Assembly: GCF_018224885.1 (NCBI RefSeq)
Contig: NZ_JAGTXB010000012.1
Coordinates: 145,559 to 209,558, forward strand
Source: Chitinophaga hostae
Lineage (GTDB): Bacteria > Bacteroidota > Bacteroidia > Chitinophagales > Chitinophagaceae
Direction of reading: 5' to 3'
Length of the DNA stretch: 64,000 bases
The translations under genes were made by a program, and so were the position numbers. The number at the start of each line of letters is the position of its first letter. The first letter of the stretch is position 1. Under the pieces are notes generated by a model. That model saw only the letters and a program-made list of their open reading frames with translations. It had not been told where the DNA came from and searched no databases. This document shows, piece after piece, positions 17,016 to 26,238 of this stretch.

Positions 17016-18608
17016 CTACTTCTTATAATTGATTCCTTCTTTATCCCAACGGGCATAGAAGAATGCCAATGCCTGCTGAAAACGGGAATAATCCTTGTTC
17101 GCGGCTAATGTCCAGCCGTCTTCTGCGTAAGCGGCGAGACGGGGAAACACCAGGTTATTCATTGCTTTCACATCCGGGATCCATTCTCCCCACATCTGGC
17201 AGCCGCTACCCAGTATTTTAGCGTGGTATTTCGGATCCAGCCCGGCCGGGATCGGGTCAAAGCTATAGGCTTTTTCCAGGGAAATACTGTTGTAGTCATA
17301 ATCCAGGTAGGTGGCGGCGTGGTAGGAGTTGATCACATCATATCCTTTGGAAACGGCGTCTGTAATGAGGTTGAGTTCTCCTTTCCAGAATTGGACGATG
17401 GTACCGGGCGCCAGTTTTTCGGTGGCTGCAACATCTTTGGTGTCGGTAAATTCATGGAGTTTGCTACCCATGATCTCGTTCCAGCCCGCCATGCGACGAC
17501 CTTTTTTAGCCAGGTAAACAGAAATGCTATTGGTGAAAGAGATCTGCAGGTCGGCAGGAGAGGCCAGTTTATGTGTTTCCATGTATGATTTTACACCACC
17601 ATCTGCTTTCCACTGGTCGTATTTTACCTCGTCCCCGCCAATATGTATTACTTTGGAAGGGAACAATGCGCTTACTTCGTTGAGCACATCCTGCAGAAAA
17701 CCGGTTACGCGCGGACTGGTAACGTTAAAAACATCATAATGGACCCCAAAAGTGCCCGGAACTTTGATAGGCTGCTCTTGGGTGCCTAGCCAGGGATATG
17801 CGGCAATAGCGGCGCTGGAATGCCCCGGCATTTCTATTTCCGGCACAATGGTGATGTGCCTGTCGGCCGCATATTGAATAATTTCCCTGATCTGCTCCTG
17901 GGTATAGAAACCTTCATGCGGTTTTCCATCAAAATTCTTACTGTTCCAGGTGCCGATCTGTGTGGAGTCACGTTTGCTGCCTACCTGGGTGAGGAGCGGA
18001 TATTTTTTGATTTCTATGCGCCAGCCCTGGTCATCGGTCAGGTGCCAGTGGAATACGTTCATTTTAAGCAGCGCCATTTCATCGAGCAGGCGTTTTACGG
18101 TTTCACCGCCTTTGAAATAACGGCCTTCGTCCAGCATAAATGCTCTCCAGCCAAAACGGGGTTTATCTTTTATAGCAACCGCGGGGATCGTATAGCTGTT
18201 ATCGTTAACTGTAATCAGCTGACGCAGGGATTGGATGCCATAAAAAATACCGGCGTTGGCCGCCGCGGCAATCGTGATACCAGAGGGATTTACGGACAAC
18301 TGGTATCCTTCTTCACCTAATGCAGCACGCAGTTTTTCGTTTAATGTTAAACGGATAAAATTACTTTGGGCGCCGGGTTTCAGCGACAGTGCAAGACCAT
18401 AGGTTTCCTGCAATGCCTGCTGCAGTTGTTTGGCCTCGCCGGCGCTCTTGCCAGGAATAATGGCAGTAGCGCCGGATAAAGAGAACGTACCGGATAATGT
18501 TTTTACCTCCGACGGTTGCGGAATAATATTGATAGCCTGAAGCGGCAGACAGCTGACGGTTAACAATAACATCAGCGCACCCCTCAGGGTGTTGCATAGT
18601 TTTGACAT
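17016..18608 (-). CDS. Beta-N-acetylhexosaminidase, GH20
   Basis: A 530-residue secreted enzyme. Signal peptide at residues 1-25 (LRGALMLLLTVSCLPLQA), GH20b N-terminal domain (about 27-147), then a (beta/alpha)8 catalytic domain starting at RFGWRAFMLDEGRYF (151-165). The catalytic Asp-Glu pair is D326-E327 in HIGGDEVKYDQW; NVFHWHLTDDQGWRIEI (184-200) and the WGEW motif are typical. It removes terminal GlcNAc/GalNAc from glycans or chito-oligosaccharides by substrate-assisted catalysis, probably in the periplasm. It fits the glycan-degrading lifestyle suggested by the GH29 and second GH20-like genes. Confidence 0.95.
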   Translation of the reverse strand: MSKLCNTLRGALMLLLTVSCLPLQAINIIPQPSEVKTLSGTFSLSGATAIIPGKSAGEAKQLQQALQETYGLALSLKPGAQSNFIRLTLNEKLRAALGEEGYQLSVNPSGITIAAAANAGIFYGIQSLRQLITVNDNSYTIPAVAIKDKPRFGWRAFMLDEGRYFKGGETVKRLLDEMALLKMNVFHWHLTDDQGWRIEIKKYPLLTQVGSKRDSTQIGTWNSKNFDGKPHEGFYTQEQIREIIQYAADRHITIVPEIEMPGHSSAAIAAYPWLGTQEQPIKVPGTFGVHYDVFNVTSPRVTGFLQDVLNEVSALFPSKVIHIGGDEVKYDQWKADGGVKSYMETHKLASPADLQISFTNSISVYLAKKGRRMAGWNEIMGSKLHEFTDTKDVAATEKLAPGTIVQFWKGELNLITDAVSKGYDVINSYHAATYLDYDYNSISLEKAYSFDPIPAGLDPKYHAKILGSGCQMWGEWIPDVKAMNNLVFPRLAAYAEDGWTLAANKDYSRFQQALAFFYARWDKEGINYKK

Positions 18609-18683
18609 ACGTAGATTTTAATTGTTCACGTGGTTAAAGGTGAAAAAATACAAATAAAATCCCGTGAATTTTTCCGAAAAAAG

Positions 18684-21605
18684 CTATGCTGATGCTATTT
18701 TTCCCCTTGATACAGCAATATCAGTAATGGCTTCAGAATAAAATACCGGTGGTACATTTTTCAGCGGCAACAGGCAATCTTCCGCTTCCTTATCAGTACT
18801 GCGGAACCAGCGTTGCCGGGTTTTTGTTTTATCGATAAAATATAATTTCCCCAGTTTGTACCGGAAGCTATCTTCATCAGAAACGCTGCTCATTTCCATG
18901 ATCACCTCCAGCTGCTGCTCATCATCTGTTTTATGCCAGGCGTATACATACTTGCCATCACTGCCTTCGCTGAGTTTCCATCCCTTTTGTTCCATGTACC
19001 TGTTGAGGAGTTCACTTTCCATGGAAATATCCTCGAAGTCGTGTATCAGGGTGTTATAGGCCTGTTGTGGCGACAACGATGCTACCGGTCTTTCCAGCTG
19101 AGGGAATACCGGTGCTATCTGCAGGTCCGCAAATTTTCGTTTCCATTGTTGCAGCACAGCGGTATCCAGGCAAACAGGATGAAGGATGCGAATGCTCGCA
19201 TTTTCAGGCAGTACAATTGCGGTATCCGCTACTGTCCGCAGGGTAGCATCTTCCAGGCAACGGAACGTAGTGATCAGTTGTTCCTGTTCATCAAAAAGGG
19301 CCCACACCAGGCGGGTAGCAAATACAAACATAATGGGATGCTCCAGGAAAAGTTGCTGCCACCGGGCAGTACTCCACTTTCTTTGTATCACCAGGAAATG
19401 TTCGAGCCGTAAGGTCTGCAGCTTAATTGAGTCTGCCATTTCCTTTGGCAACATTTTAAACATCTCTTTTGTTTCTGCGGAAACCGCTGCCGGTATAGCT
19501 TTCAGGCGACGGTTATGGTCGTTGATATAGGCAGGCTTAAAGTTGCTGTCCAGCGTTGCGCGATAGGCGTCGTTCTTTACTTCAAAGTGTTTATACAAGC
19601 CATTGAACCCAAAAACAGGAATAATGCTATCGCCCAGTTCATGGACGGTCATACCTCTTTCCGCAGCAACCGTATGCAGCGCAGCCAGTGCAGCGGCGCC
19701 CACTACAGATTTGCGGGAACGGTATCTGCGGGAGAAGAATTCCACCGCCCGCAGTGACCGGTCGCTGCCATGAAGCGCGAGCGCGGTTACGCCATGTTCC
19801 GCCATTTTGAGACGTTTGGTATCTACCCAGTACTGAATGGCTATACGTAATTTATCTGCCAGCACATCATCGCCTGTGAGTGCTGCCAGTACCATCAGGT
19901 ATTTGTATTTGGCATCGCCGCCCTGTTCGCCGTACATCTCAAAAAGGTGCGTGGCAAAAGCGCCGCTGCGGGTCCGGTCGATCATACGAAGGAGGGGACG
20001 CGCTTCCACATCGGCCTGCACTTCTTTTATGCGCGACATACGGTAAAAAAGGAAGCGCACCATATCGGTGCTCAGCATATCACCATTCAGCAGGTAGAGC
20101 GGTGGGAAGGTGCTGTCATCCAGCCATTTTTCCGCTGATTTATTAAGCTTGTGCCGTTTTTTTGCGAAGGTCACGAGTTGCGTCACCACTTCTTCATCAC
20201 TGCCCGTAATGGTATGCCCACCAAGGGTTTCCAGCATCATGTCGCGCGCATCGTCGTTTACTTCCTTATGTAATGTTTGCAGAAGCAGTTCCCTTGCCAA
20301 CGGATCATCGAGCCTGCACAGGATCTGCACCGCCGTTAAACGTTGATCTGCTTTCTTATACTGTAACAGTTCCGCCGCCTTTTCCAGCGCCTGCGGATGA
20401 TCTGCCAGCACCACTGCTACCAGCGAGCGGACAGATTTCAGTTTATGATAGGTAAATGGCCAGAGCTGATCAATGTAAAGACCGGCGGGTAATTGTGTGA
20501 GTGCCGGCAATACCACTTTCGCATCATAATCATTTTCCAGTGCATGCAGCAACAAGGCTACCGCACCATCTTTCAGCTCCTCTGCCAGGAGCGGGAAGGC
20601 GCCGGGATGCAGGTATCGTTTCTCCGTAAAAAGATGGTACAGGAGGGGGAGCAGTGCCGCCCTGTCACGTTGTAATAGTTCACGAACGGCCAGTACACCG
20701 GAAGGTGTGATATCGAAATTCCATTGACCGGTAACCAACGACACGCCGGATTCTTCCTGGGTAATGCCCACTCCTGGCATGTTGAGGTAATCGTAGGCGG
20801 CATTTAGCAACCTTTGATTATATTTTTCGGGAAGATGACCAGCCAGCAGGTAATACCCCTGGAGAGCCGCCGCGTAGTTGGCCAGCCGGGTGGCTTTCTC
20901 CGTAGTGTTTTCAACCAATGATTCATATTTCTGCAGGTTATTTTGCAGTAATACTTTCGAGAGCTGGTACTGATCGGGCAGGTTCCCGGAGGGCTGCACG
21001 ATGTTTTCCAGGTATTCCATTTCCCGCTCAGGGTGTGCTTTGGTCAGGAGCCGGAAAAAAAGCGAGTTCCAGTTTTTTGTTTTCCAGGTGTGCAGGTAGT
21101 CGTCTACCACATATCGTTCCGCACTTTTGAGGAGGTCCTGCAGAAATTTACGTAGTGGCGTAAATTTCAACGGCGTCAGGTCAAAATTATTTCCATCGCC
21201 GGAATAGCGGATAAGCTGGGAGCCTATTTCTTCCGGTGTGCAGCCCCGTTGTTGCAGGAAGCTGGTGAAAAAGCTGAAACGCAGTACAATGGAAGACGAA
21301 GTACCGGGTTGGTCCATCATGGGAACGATGGTGGTAAGAAAAAGGTGTTTGCTCCCTTTCCATGCATTGGGAGCAGAGATGAGTTGTAATATCAACCGGT
21401 CATTGTCGTTCCAGAGTTCCGGTACCTGTAACAGGTGAATAAATATTCCGAGTTTTTGTGCATCATCATCCGAAGTAAATACCGGAGGAGAAATGATCTG
21501 CCCTGTAAGGAAATCTACCCCGGACCGTATAGGTTCAATGTTTTCATAGTTAGTCAAGTTCAGTCTTTCAAGCAGAGGTAGTATCGCTTCCTTTTTGTAT
21601 GGCAT
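18684..21605 (-). CDS. DUF4132 domain protein with HEAT-like repeats (YehI/MolR-like)
   Basis: A 973-residue soluble protein. The N-terminal two thirds is alpha-helical with repeat-like blocks (LVAVVLADHPQALEKAAELL, LTAVQILCRLDDPLARELLL) suggesting HEAT repeats. The DUF4132 signature lies near 720-900: LRLEHFLVIQRKWSTARWQQ, FLEHPIMFVFATRLVWALFD, ILHPVCLDTAVLQQWKRKFA. It is the last gene of a six-gene operon, 21 bases after the VWA gene. E. coli YehI has the same domain and sits beside AAA, VWA and SWIM genes. Biochemical activity unknown. Confidence 0.85.
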   Translation of the reverse strand: MPYKKEAILPLLERLNLTNYENIEPIRSGVDFLTGQIISPPVFTSDDDAQKLGIFIHLLQVPELWNDNDRLILQLISAPNAWKGSKHLFLTTIVPMMDQPGTSSSIVLRFSFFTSFLQQRGCTPEEIGSQLIRYSGDGNNFDLTPLKFTPLRKFLQDLLKSAERYVVDDYLHTWKTKNWNSLFFRLLTKAHPEREMEYLENIVQPSGNLPDQYQLSKVLLQNNLQKYESLVENTTEKATRLANYAAALQGYYLLAGHLPEKYNQRLLNAAYDYLNMPGVGITQEESGVSLVTGQWNFDITPSGVLAVRELLQRDRAALLPLLYHLFTEKRYLHPGAFPLLAEELKDGAVALLLHALENDYDAKVVLPALTQLPAGLYIDQLWPFTYHKLKSVRSLVAVVLADHPQALEKAAELLQYKKADQRLTAVQILCRLDDPLARELLLQTLHKEVNDDARDMMLETLGGHTITGSDEEVVTQLVTFAKKRHKLNKSAEKWLDDSTFPPLYLLNGDMLSTDMVRFLFYRMSRIKEVQADVEARPLLRMIDRTRSGAFATHLFEMYGEQGGDAKYKYLMVLAALTGDDVLADKLRIAIQYWVDTKRLKMAEHGVTALALHGSDRSLRAVEFFSRRYRSRKSVVGAAALAALHTVAAERGMTVHELGDSIIPVFGFNGLYKHFEVKNDAYRATLDSNFKPAYINDHNRRLKAIPAAVSAETKEMFKMLPKEMADSIKLQTLRLEHFLVIQRKWSTARWQQLFLEHPIMFVFATRLVWALFDEQEQLITTFRCLEDATLRTVADTAIVLPENASIRILHPVCLDTAVLQQWKRKFADLQIAPVFPQLERPVASLSPQQAYNTLIHDFEDISMESELLNRYMEQKGWKLSEGSDGKYVYAWHKTDDEQQLEVIMEMSSVSDEDSFRYKLGKLYFIDKTKTRQRWFRSTDKEAEDCLLPLKNVPPVFYSEAITDIAVSRGKIASA

Positions 21606-21626
21606 AAAGGTATAAATAGATTCATT

Positions 21627-22766
21627 TTATTTTTTCAGCACAATATCTTCTTTTGCGGCCCATTGCGCAACATCCTGTTTGCTCAGGGCCATGGCCATCA
21701 TATCCGGGAATTTATCCGGAGAGCAGGCAAACACCGGGATACCCAGGTTGGCGAGGAACTGCGCATTTTCATGATCATAACCGGGTGCTCCCTCGTCGTT
21801 CAGTGCCAGTAGCACGATTACCTGCACACCCGCCGCCGCCAGGTCGGTAAACCGTTTACGCATATTCATTTCGTCGCCCCCCTCAAAAAGATCGGTGATC
21901 AGCACCAATACCGTGTCTGTAGGCCGGCTGATGATCTGTCCGCAATATTTCAATGCCGCGTTGATATCGGTGCCGCCGCCCAGTTGAACGCCAAATAATA
22001 ATTCTACCGGGTCCTGCAATTCTTCTGTAAGATCGGCCACCGCGGTGTCAAAAACAACCATTTGTGTTTTTAATGCAGGAATTGATGCCATCACGGCCCC
22101 AAATATACCCGAATATACCACAGAAGTGCCCATAGAGCCACTTTGATCCAGGCATAGTACCACTTCTTTCAGCGCCGAACGTCTGCGCCCGTATCCAATA
22201 AGGGTTTCGGGGATAATGGTTTTATAATCCGGTTGGTAATGCTGCAGGTTTTTCCGGATAGTGAGATGCCAGTTTACTTCATTGTGGCGGGGACGCCGGT
22301 TCCGGGCGCTGCGGTTCAAACTGCCGCTGATCGCCTGTTGCGTAGGCTGCGCCAGCTTTTTCATCAGCTCATCCACCACTTTCCTTACCACCTGCCGGGC
22401 TGTATCTTTGGTCTTCTCCGGGATCACCCGGCTGAGTGTCATGAGCGTAGCCACCAGGTGTACGTCTGGTTCCACATTTTCCAGCATCTCTTTTTCAAAG
22501 AGCATCTGCGTGAGGTTCAGGCGTTTCAGGGCATCCTGTTGCATCACCTGTACTACAGAAGAGGGAAAGTAGCTGCGTATGTCGCCCAGCCACCGGCTCA
22601 CATTGGGTGAGGAGGGGCCAAGACCGCCCTGCCGGGTATTGTCGTACAACGCTTCCAGTGTTTTGTCTACCTGCAGGTCCGTTTTATTCAACGAAAAACC
22701 GGTGCCGTCATGCTGGGCTCCTCCCAGGATCAGCCGCCACCTGCGAGTGGTTTCTTCATGCTCCAT
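21627..22766 (-). CDS. VWA domain protein (YehP-like)
   Basis: A 379-residue cytoplasmic protein with a C-terminal von Willebrand A domain (about 200-370). The MIDAS is intact: DQSGS with D207, S209, S211, then T266 in GGGTD and D292 in VLITDLFEGG. The N-terminal ~190 residues are helical, with a basic segment (LNRSARNRRPRHNE, 150-163). No signal peptide. VWA proteins paired with MoxR ATPases usually bind the target that the ATPase remodels. It overlaps the end of the DUF5682 gene by 11 bases, which implies translational coupling. Confidence 0.92.
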   Translation of the reverse strand: MEHEETTRRWRLILGGAQHDGTGFSLNKTDLQVDKTLEALYDNTRQGGLGPSSPNVSRWLGDIRSYFPSSVVQVMQQDALKRLNLTQMLFEKEMLENVEPDVHLVATLMTLSRVIPEKTKDTARQVVRKVVDELMKKLAQPTQQAISGSLNRSARNRRPRHNEVNWHLTIRKNLQHYQPDYKTIIPETLIGYGRRRSALKEVVLCLDQSGSMGTSVVYSGIFGAVMASIPALKTQMVVFDTAVADLTEELQDPVELLFGVQLGGGTDINAALKYCGQIISRPTDTVLVLITDLFEGGDEMNMRKRFTDLAAAGVQVIVLLALNDEGAPGYDHENAQFLANLGIPVFACSPDKFPDMMAMALSKQDVAQWAAKEDIVLKK

Positions 22767-25089
22767 CTGCTAACAATTTTGAATCATGCAATCCCAGCAT
22801 CTGCATCACCACCGGGATACCGGCGGCTCCGCGTTGGTCGTCAATACCTCCTGTCGTAACAGTTTTTATGCTGGTGCCGCTGCCTCCGTTCTTTACTTTG
22901 TCACCCAGTTTTTTCCGTTCCGGGGCAGTAAAGTTAGAAAAGGTGCGGCGTAATAACGGCAATACCTGTATGAAAATATCATTTTCCAGTTGAGAAACCC
23001 AATGATGTACCATTCCCCACAGCTCTTCATCCAGTAACAGGAGGATGCCGCTGCCTTTCAGGAACCCTTCCAGCCAGGCTGCTGCCAGTGACGGCGGGTT
23101 GGCAACTGACATAGACACACTAAACATCCGGGCCAGTGCTTCTCCCGTAATAATTTTTGCATCAAACAACAGGCGGGTAGCATATCCTGCTATCATCTGT
23201 GCCGATTGTGCATTGCCGGAAATAGCCAGCAGTGTTTGCTGCCAGGAGCTGCTCAGCGCTTCCTGCTGCAACAGGCTGATGGCATCGTTCATAGCGTAAA
23301 AAAGGTCCAGCAGCGCCAGTGCAGCATCGTCTGCCACGGCAGTGCAGGCAGCCGGCAAACTGATACAGATACGGCCAATCATGCTTTCTGTAATATCGTT
23401 TACCAGTGCAGCATCTGTTTTACGTACGTTACCATATCTGCTGATGTTCACCAGGGATGGAATTACTTCCATCAGCTGTAATACATCGCCGGAGGCGGCT
23501 GCCAGGTTGTTGATCCGCTGGATCAGTACAGCCACTACCGCAGGCAACTCCGCTGGTATCGCGGATTCCAGCATTTTACACACCTGCCGGAGTGTGCTGG
23601 TGCTGCCGGCATAATGGGTAACGAAACGGGTGGCAGCTTCTTCCACCGTATTCCCCCAGCTGCCTTTTTCAATGATATCGATCGAAAAGGCCGGGTCCCA
23701 TTGCAGCCGCCACTGTTCCTTGAACGTACCCTTACCAGATGTTTCCGTGCGTTTACCCCAGTGAATATCCATTAATTGCAGCCGGTGCAGGAAAATACTC
23801 CTTTCCAGGTCTGTATCTTTACGAAGATCCAGCGTATAGTCTTTGAAGTCTGCCGTTTGCGGCAGCCTCAGTTTTTTCTGCCATTTTGCAATATCGGCCT
23901 GCAGGGGCGGAGTAGGTACTTCCAGTGGCACCTTACCGATCCGGTTGCGAACGATCAGTTCATCGCGTATCAACTGCATGAGGATACTTTCCCCGTTGCA
24001 AAGCACGCTGAGGGTGGCTTCATTCAGCTCTTCCAATCCCGGGCGTGCATAATGCCTGAGCGCGGCGAGGGCGTTGGCCAGTCTTACCGCCTCCATCACA
24101 TGCGCTACCGAGGTATCCTGTTGTTGCTCCCTGAAAAGCTTTGCTACCAGCGCCATCCAGCGGGTGCCGTCATCCGCCGGATGTTCCCATATATGCTCAT
24201 ACCATCCCGGTGAGGGGATGCCGGCGCCATATCCGCTCTCATAACTTAAACGGCTATACGTCCATGGTATCCAGGTACATTCCACTTTTGCTTTGGGCAG
24301 TCCTTTCAACAGCTCCTGATCTTCCTTTTGTTTGGGCATATTTTGCAGGGCAGGTGCATGCCAGGCGCCGCAGATCACCGCAATGCGCTGGAACATTTCC
24401 TTTTCAGCCAAACGGATACATTTCCGCATCCAGGCTTCCCGCAGCTGTTCATGCCGGTCATTGCGCCGGGGCAGTTCCTCCCGGAGCGCCTGCATGGCAT
24501 CGTTTACCGCTTCAAATACCTGTGTTTGTTGTTGCCGGTATTCAAACATATGTTCCCACCACCTTTCTCCATCATCGTAACCGGCGGCTGCAGCCAGGTG
24601 TGAAATAGGATCACGGGCAGGTATAAACGGAGTATCGGTGCCGGTATCAAAAACTTCGTGACTGGTATTGCGTGATTGCCTGCGCCGGAGTGATTGCAGT
24701 CCGTCTGCAGTACCGGCTTCTCCGGCGGTTAATCCTTTGGCAGTCTCCGCTTTTGCCGCTTCTTCATTTTCGATCCCGAACACGTGCGACAGCGGCAGAT
24801 CCATAAAACGAACATGGATGCGCTGTTGCCCCGCATATAACATGGCCTGCCACTCCGGTGAAAAGGCGGCGAACGGATAGAAGCAGGCTTTCTGCGGACT
24901 ATCAGGTTGATACGCAAGTATCGCCACAGGAGGCTGCAGGTCTTCATGACTCGCCCATTGTATGAGGGCGTCTGCCTCCGGAGGTCCTTCTATCAACACA
25001 ATATCCGGTTGCAGCTCTTCGAGGAATGCTTTTACATTCCTGGCAGAACCAGGTCCATGGTGCCGGATACCTAAAATATGTACAGACAT
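22756..25089 (-). CDS. DUF5682 family protein, probable TraB/EreA/ChaN-like enzyme
   Basis: A 777-residue cytoplasmic protein. N-terminus VHILGIRHHGPGSARNVKAF (3-22) and PDIVLIEGPPEAD (28-40) match the GxxHxxxxS and PDxVLxE signatures of the TraB/Tiki/EreA/ChaN superfamily. REAWMRKCIRLAEK (217-230) and VICGAWHAPAL (238-248) match its later Rxx-M and GxxH motifs. Conserved candidates are H10/H11, E34, R217 and H244. The family's members include proteases and esterases; the activity here is inferred. The C-terminal ~450 residues are helical and unassigned. It starts 26 bases after the ATPase gene and overlaps the VWA gene by 11. Confidence 0.85.
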   Translation of the reverse strand: MSVHILGIRHHGPGSARNVKAFLEELQPDIVLIEGPPEADALIQWASHEDLQPPVAILAYQPDSPQKACFYPFAAFSPEWQAMLYAGQQRIHVRFMDLPLSHVFGIENEEAAKAETAKGLTAGEAGTADGLQSLRRRQSRNTSHEVFDTGTDTPFIPARDPISHLAAAAGYDDGERWWEHMFEYRQQQTQVFEAVNDAMQALREELPRRNDRHEQLREAWMRKCIRLAEKEMFQRIAVICGAWHAPALQNMPKQKEDQELLKGLPKAKVECTWIPWTYSRLSYESGYGAGIPSPGWYEHIWEHPADDGTRWMALVAKLFREQQQDTSVAHVMEAVRLANALAALRHYARPGLEELNEATLSVLCNGESILMQLIRDELIVRNRIGKVPLEVPTPPLQADIAKWQKKLRLPQTADFKDYTLDLRKDTDLERSIFLHRLQLMDIHWGKRTETSGKGTFKEQWRLQWDPAFSIDIIEKGSWGNTVEEAATRFVTHYAGSTSTLRQVCKMLESAIPAELPAVVAVLIQRINNLAAASGDVLQLMEVIPSLVNISRYGNVRKTDAALVNDITESMIGRICISLPAACTAVADDAALALLDLFYAMNDAISLLQQEALSSSWQQTLLAISGNAQSAQMIAGYATRLLFDAKIITGEALARMFSVSMSVANPPSLAAAWLEGFLKGSGILLLLDEELWGMVHHWVSQLENDIFIQVLPLLRRTFSNFTAPERKKLGDKVKNGGSGTSIKTVTTGGIDDQRGAAGIPVVMQMLGLHDSKLLADGA

Positions 25090-25115
25090 CTATCTTGCTT
25101 AATCGTAAAATAAAA

Positions 25116-26195
25116 TTACGCCAGGTCCCTGCAGGCGCGGTATACATCTTTCCACTCTTCCCTGGTTTTTACTACTGTTTCCAGGTATTCCTGCCATACC
25201 AGTTTATCCTGCACAGGATCTTTCACCACTGCGCCGATAATGCCGGCGGCCAGGTCGGCTGCATTCAGTCTGCCGTCGCCGAAATAGGCTGCCAGCGCAA
25301 GCCCATTATTTACCACAGAAATGGCTTCCGCAGTACTCAGCGTGCTGCCGGGAGATTTCAGTTTGGTTTTACCATCCAGCGTAACACCATTGCGCAGCTC
25401 ACGGAAGATAGTGACTATCCGGCGGATTTCTTCTACCGCAGGCTTTTCTGCAGGCAGTTCCATCACTTTTTCAAAACTTTCCACCCGTCTTCTTACAATA
25501 TCAATTTCTTCTTCCATAGATTCCGGTACAGGCAGTATAACGGTGTTGAACCTACGTTTTAATGCACTGGATAATTCGTTGACGCCTTTATCCCGGTTAT
25601 TGGCGGTGGCAATTACGTTAAAGCCTTTACTGGCCTGCACTTCTGTATTCAGTTCCGGTATAGGAAGTGTTTTTTCAGACAGGATGGTAATGAGCGTATC
25701 CTGCACATCGGCGCCTATACGGGTAAGTTCTTCAATTCTTGCTATTTTACCATCCTGCATGGCGCGGAGCACGGGTGTTTCCACCAACGCATTCCTGGAA
25801 GGCCCCTCTGCCAGTAAACGTGCATAGTTCCAGCCATAGCGGATACTCTCTTCACTGGTTCCTGCGGTACCCTGTATGATCATGGTGGAATCGCCGCTGA
25901 TGCCGGCAGCCAGATGTTCACTAACCCAGCTTTTGGCCGTTCCGGGCAGGCCATACAACAGCAGTGCGCGGTCAGTGGCCAGCGTGGCTACGGCTATTTC
26001 CATCAGGCGTTTGCTGCCAATATATTTGGGTGTTACTTCAAAACCATTTTTCAGTTTCCCGCCTATGAGGTAGGTCACTACAGACTGGGGGGATAACAAC
26101 CAGTTTTGGGGGCGTTTTTCCTGGTCCTGTTTTTTCAGTTCTTCCAGCTCTTCTGCAAAAAGCTGTTCGGCGTGATAGCGTAAAATGTCAGACAT
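25116..26195 (-). CDS. MoxR-type AAA+ ATPase (YehL-like)
   Basis: A 359-residue AAA+ protein. Walker A is GLPGTAKS (82-89). The Walker B position reads IARIEELTRIG (151-161), lacking the usual Asp before Glu. Sensor 1 is VIATANNRDKG (194-204) and the arginine finger about R214/R215 (SALKRRFN). The C-terminal lid is helical. MoxR ATPases work with VWA proteins as chaperone-like remodelling complexes, and a VWA gene lies two genes downstream. The 31-base gap to the preceding DUF5691 gene is mostly a 14-base tandem repeat that also forms that gene's stop codon. Confidence 0.92.
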   Translation of the reverse strand: MSDILRYHAEQLFAEELEELKKQDQEKRPQNWLLSPQSVVTYLIGGKLKNGFEVTPKYIGSKRLMEIAVATLATDRALLLYGLPGTAKSWVSEHLAAGISGDSTMIIQGTAGTSEESIRYGWNYARLLAEGPSRNALVETPVLRAMQDGKIARIEELTRIGADVQDTLITILSEKTLPIPELNTEVQASKGFNVIATANNRDKGVNELSSALKRRFNTVILPVPESMEEEIDIVRRRVESFEKVMELPAEKPAVEEIRRIVTIFRELRNGVTLDGKTKLKSPGSTLSTAEAISVVNNGLALAAYFGDGRLNAADLAAGIIGAVVKDPVQDKLVWQEYLETVVKTREEWKDVYRACRDLA

Positions 26196-26203
26196 AAATA
26201 GTG

Positions 26204-26238
26204 TTTTAGCGGTTAGCTTTTAGCAGTTAGCTTTTAGG
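26204..26238. repeat. 14-base tandem repeat, GCTAAAAGCTAA family
   Basis: Two and a half direct copies: TTTTAGCGGTTAGC, TTTTAGCAGTTAGC, TTTTAGG. Unlike other family members it shows one arm only. The stop codon (TAA, 26229-26227) of the DUF5691 gene and the last codons (K-S) are within it. Confidence 0.85.

Noticed and set aside
26204..26238. Tandem repeats considered as a CRISPR array or VNTR
   Set aside because: Units are 14 bases, contiguous without spacers, and related hairpins occur elsewhere; no cas genes are present.
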